Assembly (NCBI GenBank): GCA_036897485.1
Contig: JAYMTF010001208.1
Coordinates: 1 to 25,377 of the forward strand
Reading direction: 5' to 3'
DNA length: 25,377 bases
Source: Pelargonium nanum
Lineage: Eukaryota > Streptophyta > Magnoliopsida > Geraniales > Geraniaceae
The notes under the pieces are model-generated. The model was not told the origin of the DNA and did no database searches. It worked only from the letters and a program-made list of their open reading frames with translations. A program made the position numbers and the translations under genes. Below, one piece after another: positions 1-11,400 of this stretch; position 1 is the stretch's first letter, and every line of letters begins with the position of its first letter.

Positions 1-272
1 ATTGTGTAACACGTCACGAATTAACACTCATACCCCCTCCAATGAATTTGTGGGCGCGGAGCGCCCGTCCGGATCCAAATATTGTGTGTATTATTTAGCA
101 TTTATGATATAATTTATTTATTATTTTATGTTAATTAATAATTACGACTAAAAATATTTGTAAAATATATTTATCAAAAAGCCCCTGATCAAATTTCATA
201 TTTTCATTAATGAGGTGGCACAATATGATGCAGTGATGGTGAAAATCATTTACACCGACGGTGCGTCAAATA
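1..272. repeat. Inverted-repeat transposable element, copy 1 (left end outside window)
   Basis: This stretch matches 2598-2842 along most of its length. Shared blocks include TCACGAATTAACACT, CTCCAATGAATTT, a GGGCGC-GGA-GCGCCC hairpin (52-66), TCCGGATCC and an AT-rich body with TTAATTAATA. It ends at 251-272 in TACACCGACGGTGCGTCAAATA, whose reverse complement matches the left end of copy 2 at 2327-2348 with three or four differences. That makes it one end of an element with terminal inverted repeats; the other end lies to the left of the window. No coding capacity is visible, so it is probably non-autonomous. The superfamily is not clear, because no target-site duplication can be tested here. 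Confidence 0.65.
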
Positions 273-1329
273 CTTACTATAAAATTAATTGAACTAAAAA
301 TAATGAAATATATTGTATTAAAAATGATAAGAAATATAACTGCTAATACAATATATCTAAATAAACATACTTTTTCAATAAAAATAAAAATTGAACCGGA
401 TCGAATTTATTCAGTTCAGATTGATCGGACATGGTTTTGATCCATTTTTTGGGTTCAGATCCGATCATTCCCCATCCTACTTTTAGATTGGAGTTCAACA
501 AACAAAATATACAAATTAAATACTAGTGTAAAACCAATGATATTGGTGGGTGGGGCTATGCCAACATTTGTGTTTTGTTTTTATTAATATTTATTTGATA
601 CAAAATTGATGTGGTTTGTGAGGGACCTATAGCAACCAAGCTAGCTATCTCCAGCTCTTCTACTATTTTGTTGTCAACAAGTTTATTGGTCACTGGTCCA
701 CATCACAAATAATAAGAGACAATATATTTTGAAAAAATGAATAATAAATCAATTTCATTGATTCGATATGTATTACTTGTATTTTTATTTTATATTTTCA
801 TGATCATAAACTTGTTCAAATTTTGTCTACACATATATAAATGAGGAAATTAAGATAACAAATGAATAACAGAAAAAATAAAATGTAAAAAAAAAAAGAA
901 TGACAACAATTTCGTCCTATTTTAATAGATGTGATATAAAATTAGTTGTTTTAGTTTGTATTTGTGAAACAAGTAAAAAATGAATTAACTCCGTAGTTAA
1001 GGTTTTGGATTAATAAAACAAAACGTGCCGTATTTAAATAATCTCTCTCTGACGTGTAATCTTCATCTCTTACGTGCCACTCCTATCCTATCAGATCAAT
1101 GGCAACAATGAAAAGAGTGACACGTCACCTCTGATTTCTAGTAATTACTAGCACTTTTACCCCTGATTTCTACTATATTCCCATTATTTACCCCCTTACA
1201 CATTTTCTTTTCTTGTTCTGGACCCCACCACCTTCATTCATGTCCTTTTCCATTATTTTGTTTCCAATTAACATTTGTTTTTTATTTTTACAACTAAATA
1301 CACCAAACTATCAACAATTTGCACTTAAT
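273..1329. other. AT-rich intergenic DNA
   Basis: I see no gene here. The stretch is AT-rich with many short poly-A/T runs. A purine-rich A-run lies near 887-900. A short imperfect duplication of CCTGATTTCTA occurs at about 1130 and 1163. The few open frames are short and have no coding look. Confidence 0.6.
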
Positions 1330-1509
1330 TACATGAAGTATAATCAAGGTAGGTTGGCCTAAGCGGTTTAAGCGCTTCGTATTCTCTTTGAGGTCTCGGA
1401 TTCGAGTCTTCCAGTCGACAGCATGAAGCGGAATAATGGGTTAATATGATAGAACTCTCCTGTTGTGTAATTCAAATTATAAATAAAAATAAAAATACAT
1501 GAAGTATAA
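1330..1509 (+). mobile_element. tRNA-derived SINE with 14-bp target-site duplication
   Basis: The element body is 1344-1495 (152 bp). It is flanked by a perfect 14-bp direct repeat, TACATGAAGTATAA, at 1330-1343 and 1496-1509. An RNA polymerase III A-box-like motif TGGCCTAAGCGG lies at 1355-1366. A B-box-like motif GGATTCGAGTC lies at 1398-1408. The spacing between them is tRNA-like. The tail is A-rich (AAATAAAAATAAAAA). The head shares the order A-box, CTTTGAGGTCTC, B-box with the element at 19735-19916, so the two look like one SINE family. It is not a functional tRNA gene: there is no acceptor stem or anticodon arm. The intact duplication suggests a fairly recent insertion by LINE machinery in trans. 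Confidence 0.88.
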
Positions 1510-2326
1510 ACCATTACAACTAATAGTACATTTTTAGTAGAAAATTTCAACTGCATACTTGTCACTTAATGCACATGATGTTCAGATATTTTGTAAAACA
1601 AATAACAACCACATAGTTTTTCAAACACACTATGTTATAATGGTGCTAAATTATATCACTAAAAGATTTCAAGCACACTGTGATAAATAGTACTGATAAT
1701 TTTGTTAGGTCTAGTTGTACCGTCCTGTTGCATAAATGACTATGATGATCAATTGTTGAGAAATTGAGAATTCTGAAATTCCGGAGTCCTAGTCCTATAT
1801 TCATTATTTTTGTTGTATGTATATAGAAGTGTGCTTTATTATGCATGACTGACCTATATACGATTAAAGATAAATAAATAATAAATCTCTTTAATATAGC
1901 TAAAACTTTTCCGATGTTTTGGTATTATCCCCTCAGAAAAGAAATTATATATTCATTCTTCTATGCAATTCAGTTATTAATATTTAGGCAGATTTCTATA
2001 GGAATGCATAGTCTTAGAGTATACTTGTGACATTTATAGCTGTATTTCCTTCTATACATTTTTTTTTGCGATTTAGTAGTACATAATTGAATGTTTTATT
2101 ATTTTTAAAAAATGCATTCTGAATGATCACTTAACTCATCTGGATGATTGCATAGACTCGAGAAGAACTCGATGTGCACAAGCCACAAGGTGTCCAACAA
2201 AATCAGTGAAAATCCGATTTTGAACTCGACAACACTGAATATTTGGGTGAAAACATGAGCCCTCTGATTTTCAATTTTTAATTTTCAATTAGATTTCTTT
2301 TTAATGCAATTTTCATTATGGATTAT
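1510..2326. other. AT-rich intergenic DNA, no gene seen
   Basis: This is AT-rich sequence with scattered short open frames on both strands that have no domain, splice context or codon pattern. A slightly more complex stretch at 2140-2270 (ACTCGAGAAGAACTCG and neighbours) has no match that I recognise. Confidence 0.55.
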
Positions 2327-2842
2327 TATTTGATGGACCGTTGGTGTACAATAAATTTAGTGCACCATATGATGACACCACATCAGATAACAATTTAAAA
2401 TTGTATAAAAGACGTATCAATAAATATATATATTTTAAATTGATAATTATGTAATAAAATTAACATTAAACAATAAATACTATTTTTGTATTTATCTTAA
2501 TAATTATAATAATGAGTGTACTGGAGCGTGACATGTCACGAATTAACACTTCTGGGCGCGGAGCGCCCGCCTGGATCCAAATCTTTTCTGTATCGCATCA
2601 CGAATTAACACTCATACCCGCTCCAATGAATTTCTGGGCACGGAACGCTTGTCCGGATCCGAATCTTTTGTGTATTATTCAGATATATTTTATTTATTAT
2701 TATATGTTAATTAATAGTGACTACTAAAAATAATTGTACAATTTATTTATCAAAAAACTCCTCATTAAATCTTATATTTTTAATAATGAGGTAAAATAAT
2801 ATAATGCATGGTGTAAAAGTAGTTTACATGGTGCGTTAAATA
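2327..2842. mobile_element. Inverted-repeat (MITE/MULE-like) element, copy 2, with internal duplication
   Basis: The left end TATTTGATGGACCGTTGGTGTA (2327-2348) is an imperfect inverted copy of the right end (2825-2842, GGTGCGTTAAATA side), which lacks about four bases. Copy 1 keeps the fuller right end. Both copies share the body in direct orientation. Copy 2 carries the central block twice: TCACGAATTAACACT followed by a GGGCGC-type hairpin and GGATCC occurs at 2536-2588 and again, diverged, at 2598-2670. It has no coding capacity. A TA dinucleotide lies at both ends, but no longer target duplication is convincing, so I leave the superfamily open. Confidence 0.65.
2554..2568. repeat. GC-rich perfect hairpin GGGCGC-GGA-GCGCCC
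   Basis: Six-base perfect arms with a three-base loop sit in otherwise AT-rich DNA. The identical hairpin is in copy 1 at 52-66, and a mutated form is at about 2636-2650. Keeping both arms in two copies points to a feature of the element rather than chance. Its role is unknown. Confidence 0.7.
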
Positions 2843-2991
2843 CTTACACTCATTTATATCTTCTACTATGAAAACGACAAAAAGGTTGCAATAGAGTAAG
2901 AAAAGAAAAACAGAGGCCATAATGCATCATAAATATTTCAATACGCACTCAAGTTCCACCAATAATATTTTTTCTAAAACTTAATAGAAAT

Positions 2992-3479
2992 TATATAATG
3001 TCTTCGAAATATCATTTCTAAAAAAATAAAAATAGAAATTAACTGTAACACGATGAATCGGAGAAGAAGCTGGTTTTTTTAACAGAGAGAGAGAGCGATA
3101 GGTGACCTCTGTTTTTACAACGATAGGTCAAGTCTCTCTTTCTCTTATTTCTGCTCTTTACAATTTCTCAGCAACCAAACAAACATAAACACAAAAAGAA
3201 CCACTTTTTTTTTCTCTCTCCCAAAAGCTGATCCAAGTGTGGTGGTGGAGACAATTGGATCTTCCTTCTCTTTGGTGAAGCAGCTGAGGCCAAACACCTC
3301 CGATTCCGTTTAATTCTTCCCCATATATTCCTCCTTTCTCCACGGGATTTTTTCGTTTTTGTCCACTATTTATTTATTATTTTCTCCACATTTTTCTCCC
3401 AGCAAAAAAGCGAGGAGACCAAGTTTGTGAATTTTTGTGAATTTGGACTGTTGGGTCTTTGAGGATTTCTATAGAAATC
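2992..3479 (+). promoter_or_regulatory. Probable promoter and pyrimidine-rich leader of the TBC gene
   Basis: A TATATAA motif at 2992-2998 is the best TATA-like site upstream of the start codon at 3480. A GAGAGAGAG tract lies near 3085. A CT-rich stretch at 3128-3150 (TCTCTCTTTCTCTT) is typical of plant 5' leaders. The implied leader of about 450 bases is long but not unusual. This is inference; the transcription start was not seen. Confidence 0.35.
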
Positions 3480-6400
3480 ATGGCTCCGTCTGAGATCGTG
3501 TCGACATTGCCTGAGACACCGAAGTTGTCGCCGGCGGTACCTCCGGCTTTGGCTGAGGGGTGTCGCTACGCGGGTCTCCGAGGCGTGCAGTGGCGTATAA
3601 ATCTCGGGATTTTGCCCCCTTCTTCTTCCTCTTCCGTCGGTGATCTTCGTAGGGTCACCGCTGATTCTCGCAGAGGGTAATTTTTATTTTTAACTTTTTT
3701 TAATAATTTGTGGTGCTTTTCTAATGTGGGTGCTTTCAATTTTGGAAATTTCTTTTGATTCTCAGCTCAGTTTCTTCCTGAGTTTTTGATTTGATTGAAG
3801 GGTTTTGCTACGACCTCCTTTTCTTGTTATTTGATCTTTGTTTCAATGATGGTTTTCCTCAGATTTTGATGTACCTCATCTGTTAGTCTTATGGGAATTT
3901 GTGTTAGATTTGATGGGTTTTTTTGTTTTGTTGCTTTTGAGCTATGCATTTGGTAGTTACATTACCTGTTCAAGGTTGTTCTTTTGGGCGTTGAAAGATA
4001 GAGACTCTTCATCTGCAAAAAATACAGTATTTAGGGGCAGATGTGTATGTTTCAAGTCATATTGGTTGCTTCTTATGAACTTCATGAGATTCTGTGTTTT
4101 GGCCTAATGTAAAGTTTTGGGGGATTGCTTATGTCAGTTTTGGAAAGTAGTAGCCAGTGGTTTCTACTTTTTTAGAGTTCAACATCATTTAATGACTTAT
4201 CTCTGGTCCTGAATTGAATGTCTAATCTTTGTTAGATATGCTGGTTTGAGAAGGCGTCTTCTATTTGATCCGTATGTCCCCAAGGATGGAAGTAATTCTC
4301 CTGATCTCGTCATGGACAATCCACTATCACAGAATCCAGGTAAATCTTCTTGTTTATTATATGTTCATTGTTGAACTAATTGGTCCTGTTTGGTTCTGCC
4401 TTGGACTAATTTTCAATTTTATGGTATTCTATGGCACAATGATTGTTATGGATGGTGCAGTTCAAGATTAACTACCATTCCAACTAACCAATATGATCAA
4501 TTCTTGGAAAAGGGAATTTTGTGAATTTTTAAGCATGATATATTCTACTCTTATGATGACGCCTGTTCCGTGCAATATGATAAAATTTATACCTAAATTG
4601 CCTTACAAATACGACAGGTTTTTGGTTGCGCTAGGTTCTTGAGGGGTTATGTAATCATTACTTTTTAGTTTTGATTTTCTTTGGCATGCCCATGCAGATA
4701 GCTCCTGGGGTCGGTTCTTTCGGGGTGCTGAGCTGGAGAAGATGGTCGACCAAGATTTGTCCCGTTTATATCCGGAACATGGAAGCTACTTCCAAACATC
4801 AGGGTGCCAAGGTGTATTAAGAAGAATCTTGTTATTATGGTGTCTTAGACATCCAGACTTTGGTTACAGGCAAGGTAAGCTTCTGCTTTAGTGCTTTACT
4901 ATATGTTATGCCAAGTAAACTAATTTATGTGTTTGTATATGTAAATACACACATTGTCAAGTAAACTAATTATGTGTTTGTGAGAATACACACATTGCTA
5001 GAAACGAGAACATTTTGTTCAGCAGTTACCTTTTGAACTGGAAAGACACTGACTACAACTCCCCTAGCCGGGGAACCTTAACATCCTGTTTTCTTATGGA
5101 TTATGATTATGGTGAAACTTAGAAAGCCTTATTGAGTCTTTGTTCTTCCATCCATCACTTCTATGGCACAGATTCAGAGGCTTACTTTTTTTTTTTTTTC
5201 CTTTTCAAAGTGATTCCTAATTGTTCATCCCTTTGTTATTGACATTCTGGTATGTGCCTTTTTCTCTCTGCTGTTCTTTGTAGGAATGCACGAACTCTTG
5301 GCTCCTCTATTATATGTTCTTCATGTGGATATTCAGCGTCTTTCACATGTGCGAAACCTCCATGAAGACCACTTCATTGACAAATTTGATGGCTTATCCG
5401 TTCATGAAAATGATCTTATATATAACTTTGATTTAAGAAAGTTTTCTGATTCGGTAGAAGATGAGATTGGCTTCCCTGGGAATTCAGTGAAGAGTCTTGA
5501 TGAGCTCGATCCTGAGATACAGACCATTGTATTGCTTAGCGATGCTTATGGGGCTGAAGGTGAACTGGGTGTTGTCTTATCTGAGAAATTTATGGAACAT
5601 GATGCATACTGTATGTTTGACGCTTTGATGAGTGGGGCAGGTGGTTCAGTTGCCATGGCAGATTTCTTTTCACCTTCCCCAGTAGGTGGCCACGCTGCCA
5701 TACCACCTGTCATTGAAGCTTCTACTGCATTGTATCATTTGCTATCTATCGTAGATTCATCTCTACACAGCCACCTTGTTGAGCTTGGTGTCGAACCCCA
5801 GTACTTCGCACTCAGATGGTTACGAGTTTTATTTGGACGAGAGTTTGTGCTTGACGATCTCTTGATAATCTGGGATGAAATATTTGCTGCAGACAATAGT
5901 AAATTAGACAAAGGTACCGAAGATGAGACAGGCTTTAGGATTTTTAATTCACATCGAGGAGCATATATATCAGCTATAGCTGTTTCCATGTTACTTTATC
6001 AGAGATCGTCCGTTCTTGCCACTGAAAATGCTACTACCTGTCTACAGAGACTGCTAAATTTCCCTGAAAATGTAGATTTGAAGAAGCTAATTGAGAAAGC
6101 AAAGTCTTTGAAGGCTCTGGCTCTGGATACTAATATGTCATCCTCAAATCCTTTATTAAGTGGGCATTTTAGTCGGAGTAAATCATTGGGTGTGAGAAGT
6201 ATATCGGAATCTGCTTCTCCTAGAACTCCTGTAAGTGTGGTGAATGACAGCTATTGGGAAGAGAAGTGGAGGAATCTACACAAAGCAGAAGAACTTAAGC
6301 AAGGTGGTTCTGGAAAACCTCCATCACGAAAAAAAGGATGGACTGAGAAAGTAAGTTTCAGCTTGTCTAGAACAGAATCTGACCCAACTCCAGCAAAGGC

Positions 6401-7405
6401 TCAGAGTGGCAGAAAGCATTCCAAGTCATCTGTTAGACGAAGTTTGCTAGAAGATTTGTCAAGGGTACTTGGCTCAGAGGAAGATATCGAGAAAGTAAGG
6501 CATCATGAGGTAGTAGGTGAGACAGATTGTAAAGTTGAGGTAGAGACACAAGATGGAGATAAAAACTATACTAGCTCATCCGAAGAGAGATGTTCTAGTG
6601 GAAATACTGCCAGTGAAGAAAATTCATCCATATTCTCGGAACCAACAAGTCCACTTTCTGATGATGCCCATGAAAATGATTCAGAGAAAAGTAGCGTTGC
6701 ATCGAATGTATCTGTTGATGAAAATGATGAGCATCCCCAGATTGCTAGAGAAAATTCATCTCTTCCAGTTTCCAGTCTCCCTGAAGAGACCTCACAAAAT
6801 TCTGGAGGTGACAACGATTCCACTGGAAAACAAGCCACAGGTGTGAAGGAGCGGAAGCTCCTTTTGGGTAAATTGCAGTGGTTATGGAAGTTTGGACGGC
6901 ATGCCGCTGTTGATGGGACATCTGAGAAAAGAGAAGATGCCCCTTTGGCTACAAATTCTTCCAGCGTCGAGGATGATGACAGTGATACTACAGGGACATC
7001 AAAGCCTAACGATTCTTGTAGTTCCATAGTTAATGGAAAAGGAGATGCTGCTGCGGACCAGAAGGTGATGGGCACTTTGAGGAATCTGGGGCAATCCATG
7101 CTTGAACATATTCAGGTACGATTATCTTGTCTTTGTATTTACCATTGTGCTTTGTGAGTCTGAAGAAAATGACTGCAAACTGACTAGTGGTTTAGAAGAA
7201 ATAGAACTAATTCAGTTTCACATTTCCTGGACTAACCATTCAATTCATCCCACAGGTAATTGAATCAGTTTTTCAACAAGAACGGGCGCAGGTAGGTTCG
7301 TTGGAGAACTTGTCGAAAAACGCTATAGTGGGCAAAGGACAAGTTACTGCTGTGGCAGCTCTCAAGGAACTTAGGAAAATCAGCAATATATTATCTGAGA
7401 TGTGA
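3480..7405 (+). CDS. TBC (Rab-GAP) domain protein, TBC1D5-like plant family
   Basis: Five exons join in frame: 3480-3676, 4236-4339, 4698-4874, 5284-7115 and 7256-7405, giving 819 residues. All introns are GT-AG. The ATG at 3480 starts MAPSEIV. TBC proteins stimulate GTP hydrolysis by Rab GTPases on endomembranes. Seen motifs are the N-terminal LRGVQWRINLGILP (about 33-46), the arginine-finger region MVDQDLSR (R123), the glutamine-finger YRQGMHEL (Q159), and ALRWLRVLFGREF...IIWDE (about 335-357), which closes the domain. The canonical IxxDxxR is slightly altered (M-V-D-Q-D). Residues about 440-750 are Ser/Glu/Asp-rich and look disordered. A conserved-looking LLGKLQWLWKFGR lies near 685-697. 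The last exon encodes a helical tail (HIQVIESVFQQE...LKELRKISNILSEM). Size and layout match Arabidopsis gyp1p-superfamily proteins of the At4g29950 type, recalled from memory. The Rab target cannot be told. Retaining the last intron would stop translation at about 783 residues. Confidence 0.93.
4914..4999. repeat. Tandem duplication inside TBC intron 3
   Basis: Two adjacent copies of a 40-45 bp unit share AAGTAAACTAATT, ATGTGTTTGT and AATACACACATTG. Each copy also contains a small TGTGT/ACACA inverted pair. They lie in the third intron and do not affect the coding frame. Confidence 0.7.
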
Positions 7406-7744
7406 CTTGGGCTTTAAATAGATCTCTACTTGTATATACATTTTGTAATTAATTCATTTCTTTTCTTTTCTAGTGCCAAAATAAGCCAGTTTCAATAAGT
7501 AGTAACTCAACTCCCAAGTTTTGGTGAGCTTCTTTCTCTCTTTTTCTGGTATGATGATTTGTATATATGAAGTTGAGCAGAGCAGCAGCAGGACAATTGT
7601 ATTAGTTATTTTAGAATATTCAAAACAAACATTAAGTATGAGCAAATTGTATCCACTTTATCGATTATGTTGTGTTGTAAAAGGATTTGGCTGTCAAACC
7701 TAAAAGTAACCAACGTCTTATGTAATTATCCATCTATGCATGCA
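7406..7744 (+). other. 3' flank of the TBC gene
   Basis: This is the 3'UTR and downstream AT-rich DNA. There is no perfect AATAAA close to the stop, as is common in plants. Open frames here are short and without coding signs. Confidence 0.5.
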
Positions 7745-7923
7745 TGCTTGAGCATAATTTTTTTTTTAAAATAAACATCAATTTTATTAAGATCAATAGA
7801 GAATTACATACTCGATTACGAACAGACATAGAACCAACTACCGCAGATATCAAATGTTCATACGAATTTTTAGCTGTTATATAGTTGGTTGAAATATTGA
7901 CTCGCTCTTGCTTGAGCATAATT
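7745..7923 (-). mobile_element. Short poly(A)-tailed retroposon with 15-bp target duplication
   Basis: A perfect 15-bp direct repeat, TGCTTGAGCATAATT, flanks a 149-bp body (7745-7759 and 7909-7923). Read on the minus strand, the body ends in CTTAATAAAATTG... followed by a short poly(A) run (the T-run at 7760-7767). This is the hallmark of target-primed reverse transcription. There are no A or B boxes, so it is not an obvious SINE. A 5'-truncated LINE 3' end is the likeliest source; a processed transcript fragment is the alternative. Confidence 0.82.
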
Positions 7924-7998
7924 CGTTATTAGAGAAAAGCAATCTTTGATAGGAAGTTTTTGGATTTATAAAATATATCTGCATACTATCAATCAGAT

Positions 7999-8072
7999 GG
8001 TTTCGTGGTGTAGTTGGTTATCACGTCAGTCTAACACACTGAAGGTCTCCGGTTCGAACCCGGGCGAAGCCA
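7999..8072 (+). tRNA. tRNA-Val (anticodon AAC)
   Basis: This is a 74-nt cloverleaf. The acceptor stem GGTTTCG pairs with CGAAGCC (one G-U pair), with discriminator A at 8072. The A box TGGTGTAGTTGG and B box GGTTCGAACCC are both intact. The anticodon stem TCAGT/ACTGA encloses the loop CTAACAC, giving AAC (valine). A TTTT terminator lies at 8084-8087. The gene has no intron and no encoded CCA, as expected for a nuclear plant tRNA. It stands alone between the TBC gene and the convergent HERP-like gene. Confidence 0.97.
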
Positions 8073-8083
8073 TAAATCTTATC

Positions 8084-8087
8084 TTTT
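8084..8087 (+). terminator. RNA polymerase III TTTT terminator of tRNA-Val
   Basis: Four T residues lie 12 bases after the tRNA 3' end, the standard polymerase III stop. Confidence 0.75.
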
Positions 8088-8492
8088 GTGTTACTATTTT
8101 AGCAAAGTCAATAAATCATAAATGTTTTGCAGTTGCAGAAAACAAAATGTTATAGAGAAGAACAACATTTTTGCATTCACAATTAACAATACAACGAGAA
8201 TGTAAAAGCTCATTATATTCTATCAAGCAATAGCAAGCTCTGATCAGAAAACCAAACACACTTGTGGCAGATAATGTGCAACTGGAGAAATGAACACAAC
8301 ACTTGTACTACTACTTCAAATACATTAGGGAGTGGGTGACATTACCATTTATAATTTAATCATTGTACTTACACTCTGTATCAAGTAATACCTACTACTG
8401 CAATACTGAAATTTTTCACATTTATTTCAAAACCAAAAAAAATGGAATCCATTCCATCGAAGATTCTGATTCTGATTCTGGTCCACACTTCA
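8088..8492 (-). other. 3' flank of the HERP-like gene, with AATAAA
   Basis: On the minus strand this is the 3'UTR of the HERP-like gene. A canonical AATAAA lies at 8426-8421, about 67 bases after the stop codon. No gene is seen on either strand. Confidence 0.6.
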
Positions 8493-11400
8493 TTAGTCTA
8501 TATTGTGAAAACCTGGGAGAAGGGATGTAATGAAGCCAAACACAATCATTTGAATCTCCTTCACTATTCCCCACCACTGGTTCCCACCATTTCCTCCCGC
8601 TCCTGCCCCGTTTTCATTCTCTTGATTTCCATCGCCACCACCCTGATGGTTCTCATTTTCAGATCCTTGTTGTCCCTCTGCCACAAGTTTTATACAAACA
8701 GCTTTAGATAAGTAATCCTTATAAACACTTAAAAATCATATTATAATAGAATCATTTCATCGTGACAAATTTGCAAAATGTGCCTCACCACTTTACTTGT
8801 TGGAACAGAATCTAACGCTAAGTACCCAATAATAGTATAACTAGGAATTTACTTCTCTAAAATGTTTGCCTAGTATAAGGAAGCCTCTCATTAAACTCAC
8901 CCACTAGACGCGGAAACAATTTATTTTTTTTGCACAACTCAGTGATGAAGATTCAAGATTTTCCTTTCTGTGAATGAAATCAATGAAAATATATTTGTCT
9001 AGGTACTTTTATTTTTTATTCAAGCATAAATACAAGAAGAAAAAAGTACCAGGCAGAGCAGCATTCTCATTCCCTTGTCTAGGAAGATTTTCAAGCCTCA
9101 TTGCAGCCCTTGGTGGATGGGGAGGTGCAGCTGCCCTCTGCATCCCTTGAGACAGCCACCTAATCAAAGGTGTCAGAGCTCCTGTTTGATACCTGCAGCA
9201 CCCCAGATCAAGGTCTTAAACAAAATCCAATAACTCTTTCCACTATCCTTAAAAAACTTGAGCGAAGTGTGAACGGTAGATGACTGAAATGTTGTATGCA
9301 GAACAAGCCTCACACTCATAATGGTTAGAACTTTAGATACTTACAGGTAGACAAGTGACGCAAAAAACACAAGGACAACAAGCCTTTGCCTTGACCCATC
9401 TTGGTTGAACAAAAATATCACAGCTGCCAGCTTTAGTATAAGCAACAAATCAAGCTGAAATGCAATTTGAAATCTTCTAACAGCAACTTGTCTTTGAGGA
9501 GCAGCTTGTGGATGTTGCTGTTGTCCTCCCACTTGCCCATGCTCCTCACCAGTTGCCCCAGCCTCAGTACGCCTACTGTTAATGGAGCATATAAAGGCAG
9601 AGTAAGAAAAAAATAAAACCAAACGGAGTAGTTTTGCTGAGTAACTACATTTAACATTTGTACAGGTTCAATAGTATAGTTTGGTAGCAAGCACTTCAAC
9701 ATCCAAGATCTCAGTGTGTGACCATATGCATATATACACAGACAACATGATTCAGCAAACCTATGGGCACCATAAAGAAGCACCAGAACAACTTTGTCAT
9801 CTAGATGGAAATAATATATATGGTCTAGTCACAAACATCATTCCTGGTAAGATGGATCATGGAAGATATTTCTTATTATAGGCAGGAAGATCGCCTGGGG
9901 AAACGTTTGGGGGATATGAAGAGAAAACTTAGTTAAATGATAAAGGTATAAATCACTTAGCACTGTTTTTTTTCCAACTATACTACTACTAGTTAATTTT
10001 CAAAATTGGGCTACACATAATGGCGTGGACTTCTACTGCTAAAGAGGTCAACCTTATTTTTAAGGTTTCACTTGCACCATTATATGCAGCCTTTTCACTT
10101 TCTATTTTACCACTTCAACATTGATATCACATTTACTTACGTTGGTACATTGTATGTAAGAGGAATAAGAGTGTTTGATGGAAGTCCAGTAACAGGCCCC
10201 ATATATGGGAGAACAGGAACGGCATAAATACCAGCCCCTTGGTTCATCTGTTCTTGATTTTGTGAAGGGTTTAGTCCCGGAAGAAGTGTAGGGTACATAA
10301 CTGGAAACATTTGCATATCACTGTTTGGAAAACCTGGGAAACCATAGAATGCTGGAACCTGAGATAACAACCAAAAAATTGGATGAGAACAAGAAATAAA
10401 AATGTCACATAATAGTAAAATATACAAAACCAAAGATGATACAGACTGTTTATAATACCTAAAAAGCATAGCTTACAATTTCCTAAGATCAATGCCTACT
10501 TGAAGTGCATTTTCAAAACCAATCTTTAACTGTAAAAGCTATTACTACCATATTAACACATGGAAAGGAGAACAGTAAAACACGTTACCCTTACTAGTCA
10601 AAGAAGAATTATGGAAGAGCCTATGCTTACACAAAAGATGTTGGCACAAAAGAATGTTAGTGTACACGAATTCTATAAAATAACATTGTTAAGTTATGTT
10701 CGCTAAGTTTTTGAATCTTCTAATGATTTGATATCCAATTATTATGTGGGAATTATTTTGGTAAAAACTAATGAAATACCTTTTCAGTCTAGCACAGAAA
10801 ACAATCATACCAAACACTAACGAGCTTTCTAACTGGAATAAAAACTTATCATGGGTTCATACAAATACGAAACACACTGTATTGACTGACCATAATGGCT
10901 AGAATGGCATTCTAGCATGAATGCTCATTCTGTGCCATTCATGTGTACCAAACATAGCCTAAGTGTCTGGTCATGGTAAGCTGAAAAAGGGACCAAAAAT
11001 AAGTTCCGGATATATGAATTCTCCAAGATTCTGAATAGACTTTTGGCTTCGTTCAAGAGAAAATACAAATCGCTAGTTAATCACAGTTCTCTTATATTCT
11101 TGGGGATGCATAAGTTCAATATACTAGATGATGATCACTGTGCAATTTTGAGGACCAGCTAAAAAAGAGAGAAATTTAAAAACTAATGGCTCTCCTTTTA
11201 ACTAAAAAAGAGATTTACTGTGTGTGATACAAGTAGGAAAAAGTCAATTTCAACAGACTTTTCCCTAATTACTATAATTGAAAATGACTGATTCTGGGAT
11301 AATTCTAAGGGACATGATCACTATGTATACCACAGCGTATGGCTGTAGATAGGAATAACATAGACTATAGCCCCAAGCAGTAGGCATTTAAGGTTTTATA

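Noticed and set aside
1344..1420. tRNA-like sequence with A and B boxes
   Set aside because: There is no acceptor-stem pairing or anticodon arm, and it has an A-rich tail and flanking duplications; it is the head of a SINE, not a tRNA gene.
6566..7099. 177-codon antisense open frame inside the TBC gene
   Set aside because: It lies entirely over the Ser/Glu-rich exon 4, whose codon pattern leaves the opposite strand open; no splice or start context supports it.
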